64,000 nucleotides of DNA from Clostridium sp. Marseille-P299 (GCF_900078195.1 NZ_FJVE01000007.1:1-64000); one strand, 5' to 3'; shown: positions 7,926 through 18,070, numbered from the stretch's first letter. Notes: generated by a model not told the origin, from the letters alone. A program made the numbers and translations.

Positions 7926-9365
7926 ATGGAACACTTAAGTATGGAGCAGTTAAATACGATACATGTAACTAAGGGGCCCTTAAGTAAGGAATCTTCTAAT
8001 ATGGATTATCTAAATATGGTTTCTTCTAAAACGGATTATCTAAATATGGATTCTTCTAGAACGGATTATCAAAATATGGAATATTCTAATACGGACAATT
8101 TCAATACGAACCATTCTAATACGAACCATATAGATATGGAACATGTCGGAATAGAGTTAGAACAAGCAATAGATATTATTTTATCAAACTGTAAAGAGAT
8201 AGAGTCTACAGAAGAAATACCAGTGCTTCAAGGAAATGGTAGAATTTTAGCTGAAGATATCTATTCTCTTATTAATAATCCTCCTTTTGATCGTTCGCCA
8301 CTAGATGGATTTGCCCTTTGTTCAAAAGATATAGAAGGGGCATCAATGACAAGAACTATTAAGCTAACCGTAATTGATAAGGTATATGCAGGGGAATACA
8401 TAGAAACAGAATTAAAACAAGGCCAGGCAATTCGGATTATGACAGGTGCACCGATACCCAAAGGGGCAGATTGTGTAATACGAATTGAAGATATTGAGGA
8501 AGAAGAAAATGAATTAGCATATCCAACTATATTGGTAAGGAAAGAATTAAAGCATCATGAGAACTATTGCTTTCAGGGGGAAGATGTAGAAAAAGGGCAG
8601 CAGATTTTATCTTCTGGTAAAAAGTTAAGCTTTATTGAGCAGGGGATACTAGCATCTGTAGGTATTAATAAGATAAAGGTTTATCGCAAGGCTAAGGTAG
8701 CAGTTTTTGTTACCGGAAATGAATTAATTATGCCTGGTGATAAGCTTATGCCAGGTAAAATATACGATTCAAACCTACATCTCCTATATGCTCGCCTCTG
8801 TGAGTTAGGGATTGAGCCTATCATAGTAAACTTTTTACCAGATGATGTGAATGCAACAGCAAAAGCACTGAAAGATTCACTCTTAGAAGTCGATTTTGTT
8901 ATAACCACAGGAGGAGTCTCCGTTGGAGATATGGACATTTTTCATGAAGTAATAACAATTATGGGAGCGAAAAGATTATTCTGGAAGGTTAAATTAAAAC
9001 CTGGGACACCTGCAATGTTTTCAATGTATCAGGATAAACCTATGTTCCACTTGTCCGGAAATCCATTTGCAGCGGCAACCACGTTTGAATTGCTCGTTAG
9101 GCCATACCTTTCAAAAATCTGTCATGATTCCACATTAGTTAGCTGCAAAAGTGTTGCAATCCTAAAGGATGAATTTAAGAAGAAAAGTAAGGATAGAAGA
9201 TTTTTGCGAGCTAAAGTTGAGAATGGATTCGTAACGATTCCATGTTTAGGTAAACATTCTTCAGGAATTTTATCTTCCATGCAAGATTGTAATTGCTTAA
9301 TTGATATTCCTGCAGGAAGTAATATGCTACAAAAGGGGAGTCAGGTGGACATCCTACTATTGTAA
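7926..9365 (+). CDS. moeA: Molybdopterin molybdenumtransferase MoeA with a repetitive N-terminal extension
   Basis: MoeA inserts molybdate (or tungstate) into adenylylated molybdopterin. From about residue 78 the 479-residue protein aligns with the normal MoeA start (ELEQAIDIIL), followed by PPFDRSPLDGFAL, the TGAPIPKGADCV loop, TTGGVSVGDMD of the MPT-binding domain, LSGNPFAAATTFELLVRP and a C-terminal domain IV. The first ~75 residues are an unusual Asn/Asp/Thr/Ser-rich tract built on a D-Y-L-N-M-x-S-S-x-T decamer. AGGAGG lies 12 bases before the listed ATG, and no site precedes the ATG at the canonical MoeA start. The position next to the AOR operon suggests it serves that enzyme. Confidence 0.9.
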   Translation: MEHLSMEQLNTIHVTKGPLSKESSNMDYLNMVSSKTDYLNMDSSRTDYQNMEYSNTDNFNTNHSNTNHIDMEHVGIELEQAIDIILSNCKEIESTEEIPVLQGNGRILAEDIYSLINNPPFDRSPLDGFALCSKDIEGASMTRTIKLTVIDKVYAGEYIETELKQGQAIRIMTGAPIPKGADCVIRIEDIEEEENELAYPTILVRKELKHHENYCFQGEDVEKGQQILSSGKKLSFIEQGILASVGINKIKVYRKAKVAVFVTGNELIMPGDKLMPGKIYDSNLHLLYARLCELGIEPIIVNFLPDDVNATAKALKDSLLEVDFVITTGGVSVGDMDIFHEVITIMGAKRLFWKVKLKPGTPAMFSMYQDKPMFHLSGNPFAAATTFELLVRPYLSKICHDSTLVSCKSVAILKDEFKKKSKDRRFLRAKVENGFVTIPCLGKHSSGILSSMQDCNCLIDIPAGSNMLQKGSQVDILLL

Positions 9366-9625
9366 TAGGGAAAGAGGGACTTTTTGGTTACTTGTAGTAA
9401 TAAACTACTATGTTCTAGGAGCGAAACTGCATAGAAAACAGTGTAAAATTGAAAGTAAAAAAATTGAAATTAATATATACTTGTGATGACAATATGATAT
9501 TTTACTTTAATTTATAGACTTCATAAAATCCGAAAATTATTGTAATGGATAATTAATATATGTAACTTGGGGTGTTATGTATATTTATTATAAAAATATA
9601 ATTTTTTTAGGAAGGGGAAGGTAAG
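9366..9625 (+). other. Intergenic region upstream of the rhamnogalacturonan-degrading gene
   Basis: This is an AT-rich leader with only a weak promoter-like pair (TTGGGG at 9567 and TATAAA at 9589, 16 apart) and an AGGAAGGGGA ribosome binding site before 9626. No gene or clear operator was seen. Confidence 0.4.
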
Positions 9626-12600
9626 ATGAAGAAAGGTTTTCTAAGTAAGTTTCTAGCATTCGCATTATCTACGTCAATGCTTATGGGGAGTGTAGGTATG
9701 AGCACAAACACAGTAGTTTTAGCACAAAACAAAAGTTCGAACTCATTAAGGTTTAATTTTGGAACAACAGAATTAGACGGTTATACCAAGGTAGATAAAA
9801 GTGATCTCTATACAAAAGAGAATGGTTATGGATTTAGTACAATTGAATTTAAAGATGAGGCCCTTGGTTGGAGCAATGGCGTTTATTATGAGAGAAAACC
9901 AGTTATCACTGCGGGTGACAGTCGCTATATCAGTGATTCTCAGGAGTATGTAGAGGTAGCAAGTAAGGTATGGACGGAAACAGAAAGTTCTGGATATGGT
10001 GTGTATACCTATGAAAACACATCCACCTTTGATGTTGATTTAGAGCCTGCGGATTATACGGTTAGTGTAGAGTTAGTAAACCCAACCAATGGTGTGGTCA
10101 ATGTTAATTTAGAGGCGGAAGACATTACAAAGGTATCAGGGATTAGTATTGAAGCGGGGATGAGCGTAACAAAAAGTTACACTGCTTGCTTAGTAGATGG
10201 GACATTAAATTTAAAATTCCTAGCGTCTAGTACTGCTACAACAGAAGCTAGTGCAGTACAGTCATCTGTCTATGTAAGTAAGGTTACAATTGAAAAGCAA
10301 GTGAGAGTTGCAGGCGAAAAACCAACCGTTTTTATTGCATCTGACTCAACGGTTCAGACTTATGATGAATATTATTATCCTCAGACTGGGTGGGGACAAG
10401 TATTTTATAATTTCTTCACGGGCAATGAGAATGTCTTAGAGTATGAAAATAAAAATTGTAATTATAGTCAGGCTCAGACATACGAAACATCTTCTGTTAT
10501 TATCGAAAATAGAGCCATTGGTGGTAGAAGCTCTAAGTCTTTTATAGAAGAAGGAAAGCTAGATGATTTATTAGAGGATGTGAAACCTGGAGATTATGTG
10601 TTAGTACAATGGGGACATAATGATGCTACTGCATCGAGACCAAATCGTTATGTTGCCAGCACTGAATTTGAAAAATATCTTCAGTATTATATTGATGGTG
10701 TGACACAACGAGGTGCAACCTGTGTTCTTGTGACTCCTGTTGCAAGAAGAAGTTATACAGAGGCGAATGGCGTTGCTAGCTTTAAGAGTGACTTTGAAGC
10801 ATATCGCCAAGTCATGCTTAAGATAGAAAAGGAGCAGAATGTAGCATTACTAGACTTAACTTCTGCTAGTATTGAATTATGTAATAAGTTTGGCGCAGAA
10901 GGTAGTAAGGCGTTATTCTTATGGTTAAATGCAGGAGATTATACAGGTGCTTACGCTGGAGGTGTATCGGATTCAACGCATCTTCAATATTATGGAGCCT
11001 ATAAATTTGCACAATGTGTAGCTAATTTAATTAATGAGTATGAAAAGGACAGTCAGCTAGATAACTTAAAGACTCTTCTTGATTTAGAACCAGCATTTGA
11101 AACAGTACCAAGTATTCCAACTGGACTTGAAGAAGTGACAGTGGGAGCAACCAGCGTATCTATGAAATGGGATGTAGTAGAAGATGCTGAACTTTATTAT
11201 ATTTATCGTGTTAAGCTAGAAGCCGGCCAATCGCAGGAGGATATTTCATTTGATGGTGTAGATAAATATTCTGTGAGTGCTTCTACGAAATTTACAGATG
11301 CAAATTGTGTAGGTGGAAATACATATGTGTATGCAGTAGCAGGCTTTAATGAATTAGGTGTTGGTAATAAATCAGAAAAGCTAGTTGTTACGATGAAATC
11401 TGCTCTTTATAAATATGATTTTTGTTTGGATGCTTCCAATCCAACATTAGAAGGATGGACACAGGTAACATGCAAACAGCTTTATAACAAAGAAGTAGGT
11501 TATGGATTTTTAAAAGCTCCGGGAAATGGAAGAAATCGAGCAAATAACGGAAATCAAGATTCTAATGCAATGACGGATGATTTCTGTCTTGGTGAAGGTG
11601 AATTTGCAGTTGATTTACCAAATGGAGATTATGAAATAACTATCACTGCTTGTGATTTATTACCTGGAACAAGTACGATAAAAGCATCCTATACAGCCGA
11701 AGGTGCTTCCATTGGCGGCATTTCTACAAAGCAGGCAGCAGCCACAGTAAGCGCTAAGGTTCGTGTAGAAGATGGTCAATTAAATATAGGCATCGGTGGA
11801 ACAAATCCATATATTAATGGTCTAGAAATAACCCCAATTTCATTAGCACCAACTGGATTGTTATATCAGGAGCTTACATTTGAAGGCGAGCAAGCAAACT
11901 TTTTATTAAACTGGCGTGATGTTGATGGAGCCATTGCTTACCATGTATATCAAAAAGGACAATCGGACCTTTCATATACAAGAATCAAAACAATTACAAC
12001 AGAAGAAAAAGAAAATGAAACAACATTACCTTTTACAGCAATGCTAGGTGAAGTATATGAATATTATGTTACAGCAGTATTTGCAGATGAAAGTGAATCA
12101 GCAAAGAGTAATGTCATTACAATAGAGATGTATGATGTTAACGCTGAGTACCCTGAAACACCTGTAAATTTAAAATATGCTACTGTAGAAGATAATCATA
12201 TTGAATTTACTTGGGATGAATCTAAGAATGCAATCAAATATATTGTATATCGCTCGGATAAAGCAGAGGGGGATAAAGGTTTCACAGGTTTTCAAAAGAT
12301 TGGAGAAACAAAAGAGAATTCTTATACAGATACTACAGTGAAACCAACGATCAATTGGTATTATAAGGTACAATCTGTTAGTAGTAGAGGTGCACAAGAA
12401 GTCTTATCAGAGGCTCTAATGACACCAATTACTTCTGAAAGAACTATGGTAAAGGCAGAAACATTAGCAGACCGCGCATTAGTTGCTATAAATTTATCGG
12501 GAGATAAAGGTGTTGGTGTTGATGAGAACGGAAAAGAAGGTACCAGAGTATCTTCCGGGGATTCAGGGGTCTATTTAAGTTGGAGATTATTTGAAAACGA

Positions 12601-15600
12601 TTCAAAAGATATAACCTTTACTTTATATAAGAATGGAGAAATATTAGTTAAGGGGCTTACCGTTACGAATTACCTTGATACACAAGGTAGTGAAAGTGAT
12701 ACGTACAAAGTAGTTGGAAGTACAGATGATAGTCTTGGCATAAACTCAGAAACAGTAGCAACTTGGCAGAATCAATACATTGAATTTCAGTTAGACAAAC
12801 CAGAAGATCAAGTAATGCCAGATGGTTCCACATGCAATTATACTGCAAATGATATGTCGGTTGCTGATTTGGATGGAGATGGGAAGTACGAACTAATTGT
12901 AAAATGGTATCCATCAAATGCTCAAGACAATTCAAAGTCTGGCTATACTGGAACTACTATTTTAGATGCTTATGATATTAATTATAATACAGGTGAAGCA
13001 TCTAAAATGTGGAGAATCGATTTAGGTATTAATATACGATCTGGTGCTCACTATACACAATTTCAAGTTTGGGATTTGGATGGTGATGGAATTGCAGAAG
13101 TAGTATGTAAAACTGCTGATGGTACAATTGATGGTACTGGTACCGTAATCGGAGCTTCTAATGTAGATTATCGCAATACGTCTGGTTATGTTTTAAATGG
13201 GCCAGAATTCTTAACTGTATTTAACGGTAAAACAGGTGCAGCCATTGATACCATTGATTACAAACCAGCAAGAGGAAATGTTTCTTCTTGGGGGGATGGA
13301 TATGGGAACCGTGTAGATCGTTTCTTATCCACGGTTGCATACCTTGATGGTGAGCATCCAAGTGTTGTATTTTGCCGTGGTTATTATACAAGAACTTGTT
13401 TAACTGCTTATGATTTTGTGGATGGGAAATTAGTAGAAAGATGGGCATTTGATTCTGATATTGCTGGAAAACAATACGAAGCACAGGGAAACCACTCCTT
13501 GTACACAAACGATATTGATAACGATGGAAAAGACGAAATCGTTTATGGAGCACTAGTGATTGATGATGATGGAACAGTGAAATATAGCACAGGTCTTGGT
13601 CATGGTGATGCAATGCATGGGTTTGATATCATTCCTTCTAGAGAAGGACTTGAAATTTTTTCTGTCCATGAACATAAGGACGCAAAATATCAGGTAGAAA
13701 TTCGTGATGCCGAAACAGGAGAAATTATATATGGTTATTTTACAGGAGTTGATACAGGTCGTGGGCTTGCAGCCGATGTAGATCCTACCGCAGAAGGTGC
13801 AGAATTTTGGTCGAACTCTGAGTGGAATGGAACAAATGGAGGATTATATTCATCTTTATCTACATTTGATAAACCATTATTACTATCTCAAAAGACACCA
13901 AGTATAAATTTTAGTATTTTATGGGATGGTGATTTATTAAGCGAACTTCAAGATCATACATTTAACAGCTCTGGTACAAATTATTATCCGGTAAGTACCA
14001 ATATTACGAAATGGGATTATGAGATTCAAGAGTCTGTTACTTTGCTAGAAAGTGCAGAGATATTTACAAGCAATGGTACCAAAGGTAATGTAGGATTAGT
14101 GGCAGATATTATTGGTGACTGGAGAGAAGAAATAATTGCTAGATCAAGTGCAGATGATAGTAGGATTCGTATTTACTCTACGACGATAGCAACGGATTAC
14201 AGCGTTCCTACGCTTATGGAAAATCATGCATACCGTCTAGGCATTTCAAACCAAAATGTTGCATATAATCAGCCAGCACATACCAGCTATTTATTAACAG
14301 AGGGCTTAAAAACAGCGAATATAACAGTTGAGAGCACGACAAAAGATTCGGTTCATCTTACTTTCACAAAAGCATCGGATGGTATTTATGGGCATGACAT
14401 TACGGGATATATAATTTATCGGTTAAATAAAGAGACCGAAGAATATGAGTCCATTGGTACAATTGAAACAGATAATGTGGATGAAAGTTTTAGCTTTGTA
14501 GATAAGAATTTAGATCAAAATGTAGAATATACATATAAGGTTGCTGCCATTGTTGACGGAAAAGCATCCTATAAATCCAACCCAGTAACTGCCATAACAG
14601 CACTTGATATATCAAGTGTCAAGGAACTTTTAGCGGTTAACCTTGTACAAGATGAAGAAAATTTTCAAGCGAAATTACCTTCTTCTGTAACTGTTATTGA
14701 TACAAAGGGAAATGAAATAGAGGGAATTCTTATAACTTGGGATCTTGCTGAATTTGATATTTCAAAGGCTGGATTATATACGATTTACGGAACGATTAAT
14801 GGATATGATAAAAAAGTTCCTTTGTCCATTGAAGTAGCTGAAAATATTGTAATTGGCTATGAAGAACTAGCGGTAGTATATACTGTATTGGGAGCGGAGC
14901 CGGAATTACCTAAAACAATCACTCATTATATGAAGAATGGAACAAATAAAGTGTTAAGTATTACCTGGGATATCTCGTCTTTAGATTTGAATACAAAAGG
15001 TGAATATATTATTTTAGGAAAAACCGATCTACTTAACGAGGTACCTTTAAAGGTTGTTGTGAAAGAGAACTATATCGTAAGTATTGAAAAAACTGCAGCA
15101 GTAGAGTGTTATGTTGGTGAAATGCCTATTTTACCGCAAACTGTAACCGCAACTTATGTAAATGGTGAAGTAAAAGCAGTGTTGGTTACTTGGAGAGAAA
15201 TAGACACATCAAAGCCAGGTTTATTTACTGTAATAGGAAAGGTTGAGAACTACTCAGGAACAGTTACAGTAGTAGTAAATGTAATGAAAGAAGCATTGTA
15301 TCGCTTTGACTTTGGGATTAGTGATAAAAATGTTAGCGATGGATGGATTGGTATTACAGTAAATCCAAAAGGCGGATCTGCATTTGGCGATTATGTATAT
15401 TCAAAAGAACGTGGATATGGATTTAGTGATATTAATAGTGATAGTTTAACAGCACCTATCCAAGGTAGACATGAAGCTTATACTTACGATGGTATATTAG
15501 CAAAAGAAGTATATCAAGATTTTGCCCTTCCAGCTTCAAATCAGTTTAAGGTGGACTTAGAAAATGGAACGTATCAAGTAGAAATTGTAGCTGGTTCTGC

Positions 15601-16624
15601 TTATAGTAGTAATGTTAAAGTCTCCATTGAAGGTTCAGATAATGTGACCATTTCAAATGCAGCAAATACATATACTATCTATAAAAATGAAAATGTTAAA
15701 GTCTTAGATGGACAATTAAACTTTGTATTTCCATCTGGAACGTATAGAATGTGTGCGATTATGATAACATTGGTTGAGCTTGAGGCACCAAGTGTAACCC
15801 CAGAACCAAGCGTAACCCCAGAACCAAGCGTAACCCCAGAACCAAGCGTAACGCCAGAGCCAAGCGTAACGCCAGAACCAAGCGTAACGCCAGAGCCAAG
15901 TGTAACCCCAGAACCAAGCGTGACACCAGAGCCAAGCGTGGCACCAGAGCCAAGTGTAACACCAGAACCAAGCGTGACACCAGAGCCAAGTGTGACACCA
16001 GAGCCAAGTGTAACGCCAGAGCCAACAGCTACACCACAGCCAACGCAAGAACCAAAACCAACAGAAGTACCATCAATTTTAGATGAAATTCAATTAACAG
16101 AAACAGAACAAACAATATATATTGATGGGAATGAAAAGGATTCAGAGTTTGGAATTATATTACCTACAAATGTAGTTGTGGTGTCATCATTTAATGGAAA
16201 CCATAAAGGTAAGATTCCGGTAATGGTTGAATATTCATCGGATGCGCCTTCTGTAGCCAAGGTAAATCCCAACGGAAAAATATTAGCTAAAGGTGAAGGA
16301 ATTGCAAATATAACAGCGATTGTAACCTTAAAAGATGGTACATTTAAAGAATTTCTTGTTACTGTAACTGTGCAAGCAGCAAATATTGAAGTCATTCAAA
16401 GCACAGATCGAATGAAAGTAGGGGAGATGGCTGTCTTAATAGTAAAAGTTCATGGAGTGAAAGAATCGAACGTAATGTGGAAGTCAACAACTCCAGGAAT
16501 CGTTGAAGTAAGTAAAAATAAAGGTGAATCAATGACTGAGGTGTATGCAAAATCACAAGGGACAGCTTGTATTGAAGTGAAAGCTGCTAATATAAAACAG
16601 TTAATTTATATTACCGTAGAGTAA
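9626..16624 (+). CDS. Giant secreted rhamnogalacturonan acetylesterase / PL11 rhamnogalacturonan lyase
   Basis: A Sec signal peptide covers residues 1-34. Domain order by eye: galactose-binding-like module A (about 40-225); SGNH/CE12-like esterase (about 230-475) with Ser241 in ASDST, W-G-H-N-D at 329-333 and the D449-x-x-H452 pair; fibronectin III (about 495-590); module A copy 2 (about 594-740); two fibronectin III domains (about 742-935); PL11 rhamnogalacturonan lyase (about 937-1560) with Ca-binding-like D-x-D-x-D-G repeats (DLDGDGKYE, DLDGDGIAE, DIDNDGKDE); fibronectin III (about 1563-1655); three Big_4-like Ig domains (about 1660-1890); module A copy 3 (about 1892-2050); PSVTPE linker; a terminal Big_2-like region to 2332. 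It should deacetylate and cleave rhamnogalacturonan I outside the cell. No dockerin, LPXTG or SLH signal is visible. Confidence 0.9.
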   Translation: MKKGFLSKFLAFALSTSMLMGSVGMSTNTVVLAQNKSSNSLRFNFGTTELDGYTKVDKSDLYTKENGYGFSTIEFKDEALGWSNGVYYERKPVITAGDSRYISDSQEYVEVASKVWTETESSGYGVYTYENTSTFDVDLEPADYTVSVELVNPTNGVVNVNLEAEDITKVSGISIEAGMSVTKSYTACLVDGTLNLKFLASSTATTEASAVQSSVYVSKVTIEKQVRVAGEKPTVFIASDSTVQTYDEYYYPQTGWGQVFYNFFTGNENVLEYENKNCNYSQAQTYETSSVIIENRAIGGRSSKSFIEEGKLDDLLEDVKPGDYVLVQWGHNDATASRPNRYVASTEFEKYLQYYIDGVTQRGATCVLVTPVARRSYTEANGVASFKSDFEAYRQVMLKIEKEQNVALLDLTSASIELCNKFGAEGSKALFLWLNAGDYTGAYAGGVSDSTHLQYYGAYKFAQCVANLINEYEKDSQLDNLKTLLDLEPAFETVPSIPTGLEEVTVGATSVSMKWDVVEDAELYYIYRVKLEAGQSQEDISFDGVDKYSVSASTKFTDANCVGGNTYVYAVAGFNELGVGNKSEKLVVTMKSALYKYDFCLDASNPTLEGWTQVTCKQLYNKEVGYGFLKAPGNGRNRANNGNQDSNAMTDDFCLGEGEFAVDLPNGDYEITITACDLLPGTSTIKASYTAEGASIGGISTKQAAATVSAKVRVEDGQLNIGIGGTNPYINGLEITPISLAPTGLLYQELTFEGEQANFLLNWRDVDGAIAYHVYQKGQSDLSYTRIKTITTEEKENETTLPFTAMLGEVYEYYVTAVFADESESAKSNVITIEMYDVNAEYPETPVNLKYATVEDNHIEFTWDESKNAIKYIVYRSDKAEGDKGFTGFQKIGETKENSYTDTTVKPTINWYYKVQSVSSRGAQEVLSEALMTPITSERTMVKAETLADRALVAINLSGDKGVGVDENGKEGTRVSSGDSGVYLSWRLFENDSKDITFTLYKNGEILVKGLTVTNYLDTQGSESDTYKVVGSTDDSLGINSETVATWQNQYIEFQLDKPEDQVMPDGSTCNYTANDMSVADLDGDGKYELIVKWYPSNAQDNSKSGYTGTTILDAYDINYNTGEASKMWRIDLGINIRSGAHYTQFQVWDLDGDGIAEVVCKTADGTIDGTGTVIGASNVDYRNTSGYVLNGPEFLTVFNGKTGAAIDTIDYKPARGNVSSWGDGYGNRVDRFLSTVAYLDGEHPSVVFCRGYYTRTCLTAYDFVDGKLVERWAFDSDIAGKQYEAQGNHSLYTNDIDNDGKDEIVYGALVIDDDGTVKYSTGLGHGDAMHGFDIIPSREGLEIFSVHEHKDAKYQVEIRDAETGEIIYGYFTGVDTGRGLAADVDPTAEGAEFWSNSEWNGTNGGLYSSLSTFDKPLLLSQKTPSINFSILWDGDLLSELQDHTFNSSGTNYYPVSTNITKWDYEIQESVTLLESAEIFTSNGTKGNVGLVADIIGDWREEIIARSSADDSRIRIYSTTIATDYSVPTLMENHAYRLGISNQNVAYNQPAHTSYLLTEGLKTANITVESTTKDSVHLTFTKASDGIYGHDITGYIIYRLNKETEEYESIGTIETDNVDESFSFVDKNLDQNVEYTYKVAAIVDGKASYKSNPVTAITALDISSVKELLAVNLVQDEENFQAKLPSSVTVIDTKGNEIEGILITWDLAEFDISKAGLYTIYGTINGYDKKVPLSIEVAENIVIGYEELAVVYTVLGAEPELPKTITHYMKNGTNKVLSITWDISSLDLNTKGEYIILGKTDLLNEVPLKVVVKENYIVSIEKTAAVECYVGEMPILPQTVTATYVNGEVKAVLVTWREIDTSKPGLFTVIGKVENYSGTVTVVVNVMKEALYRFDFGISDKNVSDGWIGITVNPKGGSAFGDYVYSKERGYGFSDINSDSLTAPIQGRHEAYTYDGILAKEVYQDFALPASNQFKVDLENGTYQVEIVAGSAYSSNVKVSIEGSDNVTISNAANTYTIYKNENVKVLDGQLNFVFPSGTYRMCAIMITLVELEAPSVTPEPSVTPEPSVTPEPSVTPEPSVTPEPSVTPEPSVTPEPSVTPEPSVAPEPSVTPEPSVTPEPSVTPEPSVTPEPTATPQPTQEPKPTEVPSILDEIQLTETEQTIYIDGNEKDSEFGIILPTNVVVVSSFNGNHKGKIPVMVEYSSDAPSVAKVNPNGKILAKGEGIANITAIVTLKDGTFKEFLVTVTVQAANIEVIQSTDRMKVGEMAVLIVKVHGVKESNVMWKSTTPGIVEVSKNKGESMTEVYAKSQGTACIEVKAANIKQLIYITVE
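15788..16021 (+). repeat. Thirteen tandem 18-bp repeats encoding the PSVTPE linker
   Basis: Thirteen in-frame copies of an 18-base unit encode Pro-Ser-Val-Thr-Pro-Glu (the ninth has Ala for Thr). A degenerate tail (PTATPQ, PTQEPK, PTEVPS) continues the pattern. It is a flexible, probably glycosylated linker between the third module A and the terminal Ig-like region. Synonymous differences between copies (accc/acgc/gaca) show the array is partly diverged, but copy number could still vary by slippage. Confidence 0.95.
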
Positions 16625-16675
16625 TTAAGTAGTTTATTATTTCATATAAATTCATGAAAAAATTATGAAATATAA

Positions 16676-16722
16676 AAGAAAGACGTTGCCGTATAGACAA
16701 AAATATGGTAACGTCTTTCTTG
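16676..16722 (+). terminator. Strong terminator after the rhamnogalacturonan lyase gene
   Basis: AAGAAAGACGTT-x-CC pairs with GG-x-AACGTCTTTCTT around a short A-rich loop, followed by GCAATTTTT. The remaining bases to 16975 are AT-rich and contain the start region of the next gene; no further gene was seen. Confidence 0.85.
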
Positions 16723-16975
16723 CAATTTTTAAATATTTTAAAAAATACAATAGTTTAGTTATTAAACTATATATTTTTTCTTCCTAATTGATACTTATAT
16801 ACGAAAAACATAAAAATTTAACAATGTTTTTAGTTTACTTTCTACGAAAAGAGTGTTAAAATAAACGATATAGTATTTAAAAATGAAAATAAATAAAATA
16901 AAGATAAAATATATTTACCATAGTGTAGAAATTATATTTATGGTAAACTACATTTAGAAAGGTTTGGTGCAGTTT

Positions 16976-18064
16976 ATGATATCTAATCAAATTCTTCAAA
17001 ACACAATTGAAGGTCTTAAAGCAATTACAAGAATTGATATCTGCATTATGGATACAGAAGGGAAATCATTAGCTTCTACGATTAATAATGCAGATGATTA
17101 TGAAAATGCAGTTCTTGCATTCGTTGAATCTCCAGCAGACAGTCAAGTATTACAAGGATATCAATTCTTTAAAGTATTTGATGAACATCAACTTGAATAT
17201 GTAATTTTAGTAAAAGGTGATAGTGATGATGTATACATGGTAGGTAAGATCGCATCCTTCCAGATACAGAATTTATTGGTTGCTTATAAAGAAAGATACG
17301 ATAAAGATAACTTTATTAAGAATCTTTTATTAGACAACTTATTATTAGTTGATATCTATAATAGAGCGAAAAAGCTTCATATCGAGACTGACGTTCGTCG
17401 AGTAGTATTTATTATTGAGACGAAGAATGAAAAGGATACCAATGCTTTAGAAACTGTAAGAGGCCTATTCTCAAGTAAAACAAAAGATTTTATTACAGCA
17501 GTGGATGAGAAAAATATTATTCTTGTAAAAGAATTAAAACCAAATGAAACATATGACGATATGATAAAGACTGCGAAAGTAATACTTGATATGCTTAATA
17601 CAGAAGCAATGACAAAAGTTCATGTTGCATTTGGTACTATTGTTAACGAGATTAAAGATGTTTCCAGATCATACAAAGAAGCTAAGATGGCGCTTGATGT
17701 AGGCAAAATCTTCTACAATGGACGTAATGTTGTGGCATATAATCAACTTGGTATTGGACGTTTAATTTATCAATTACCTATGCCACTTTGCAAAATGTTT
17801 ATTCGTGAAATTTTCGATGGTAAATCACCAGACGAGTTTGATGAAGAAACATTAACTACAATTAACAAGTTCTTTGAAAATAGCTTAAATGTATCAGAGA
17901 CTTCTAGACAATTATATATTCATAGAAACACTTTAGTTTATCGTTTAGATAAACTCCAAAAGAGTACAAATCTTGACTTGCGTGTTTTTGAAGATGCAAT
18001 TACATTTAAAATTGCCCTTATGGTTGTTAAGTATATGAAGTATATGGAAAATATGGAATATTAA
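16976..18064 (+). CDS. CdaR/PucR-type transcriptional regulator
   Basis: The C-terminal 60 residues (FFENSLNVSETSRQLYIHRNTLVYRLDKLQ) form the helix-turn-helix of the CdaR (sugar diacid regulator) and PucR families. The N-terminus (ISNQILQNTIEGLKAITRIDICIMDTEGKSL) is a CdaR-type sensory domain, followed by a GGDEF-like CdaR middle region around residues 130-250. The ATG at 16976 is listed; the nearest SD (AGAAAGG) is 13 bases away and fits a GTG at 16967 better, so the start is uncertain. The ligand is unknown. Its position between a pectin-degrading enzyme and ftsE suits control of sugar-acid use, but it has its own leader and terminator. Confidence 0.8.
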   Translation: MISNQILQNTIEGLKAITRIDICIMDTEGKSLASTINNADDYENAVLAFVESPADSQVLQGYQFFKVFDEHQLEYVILVKGDSDDVYMVGKIASFQIQNLLVAYKERYDKDNFIKNLLLDNLLLVDIYNRAKKLHIETDVRRVVFIIETKNEKDTNALETVRGLFSSKTKDFITAVDEKNIILVKELKPNETYDDMIKTAKVILDMLNTEAMTKVHVAFGTIVNEIKDVSRSYKEAKMALDVGKIFYNGRNVVAYNQLGIGRLIYQLPMPLCKMFIREIFDGKSPDEFDEETLTTINKFFENSLNVSETSRQLYIHRNTLVYRLDKLQKSTNLDLRVFEDAITFKIALMVVKYMKYMENMEY

Positions 18065-18070
18065 TAAGAT

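Noticed and set aside
15788-16021. Regular short repeats resembling a CRISPR array
   Set aside because: The units are 18 bases with no spacers, are in frame and encode a linker.
15716-16048. Minus-strand frames encoding Trp/Leu- or Leu/Val-rich repeats
   Set aside because: They are shadows of the PSVTPE coding repeats on the plus strand.
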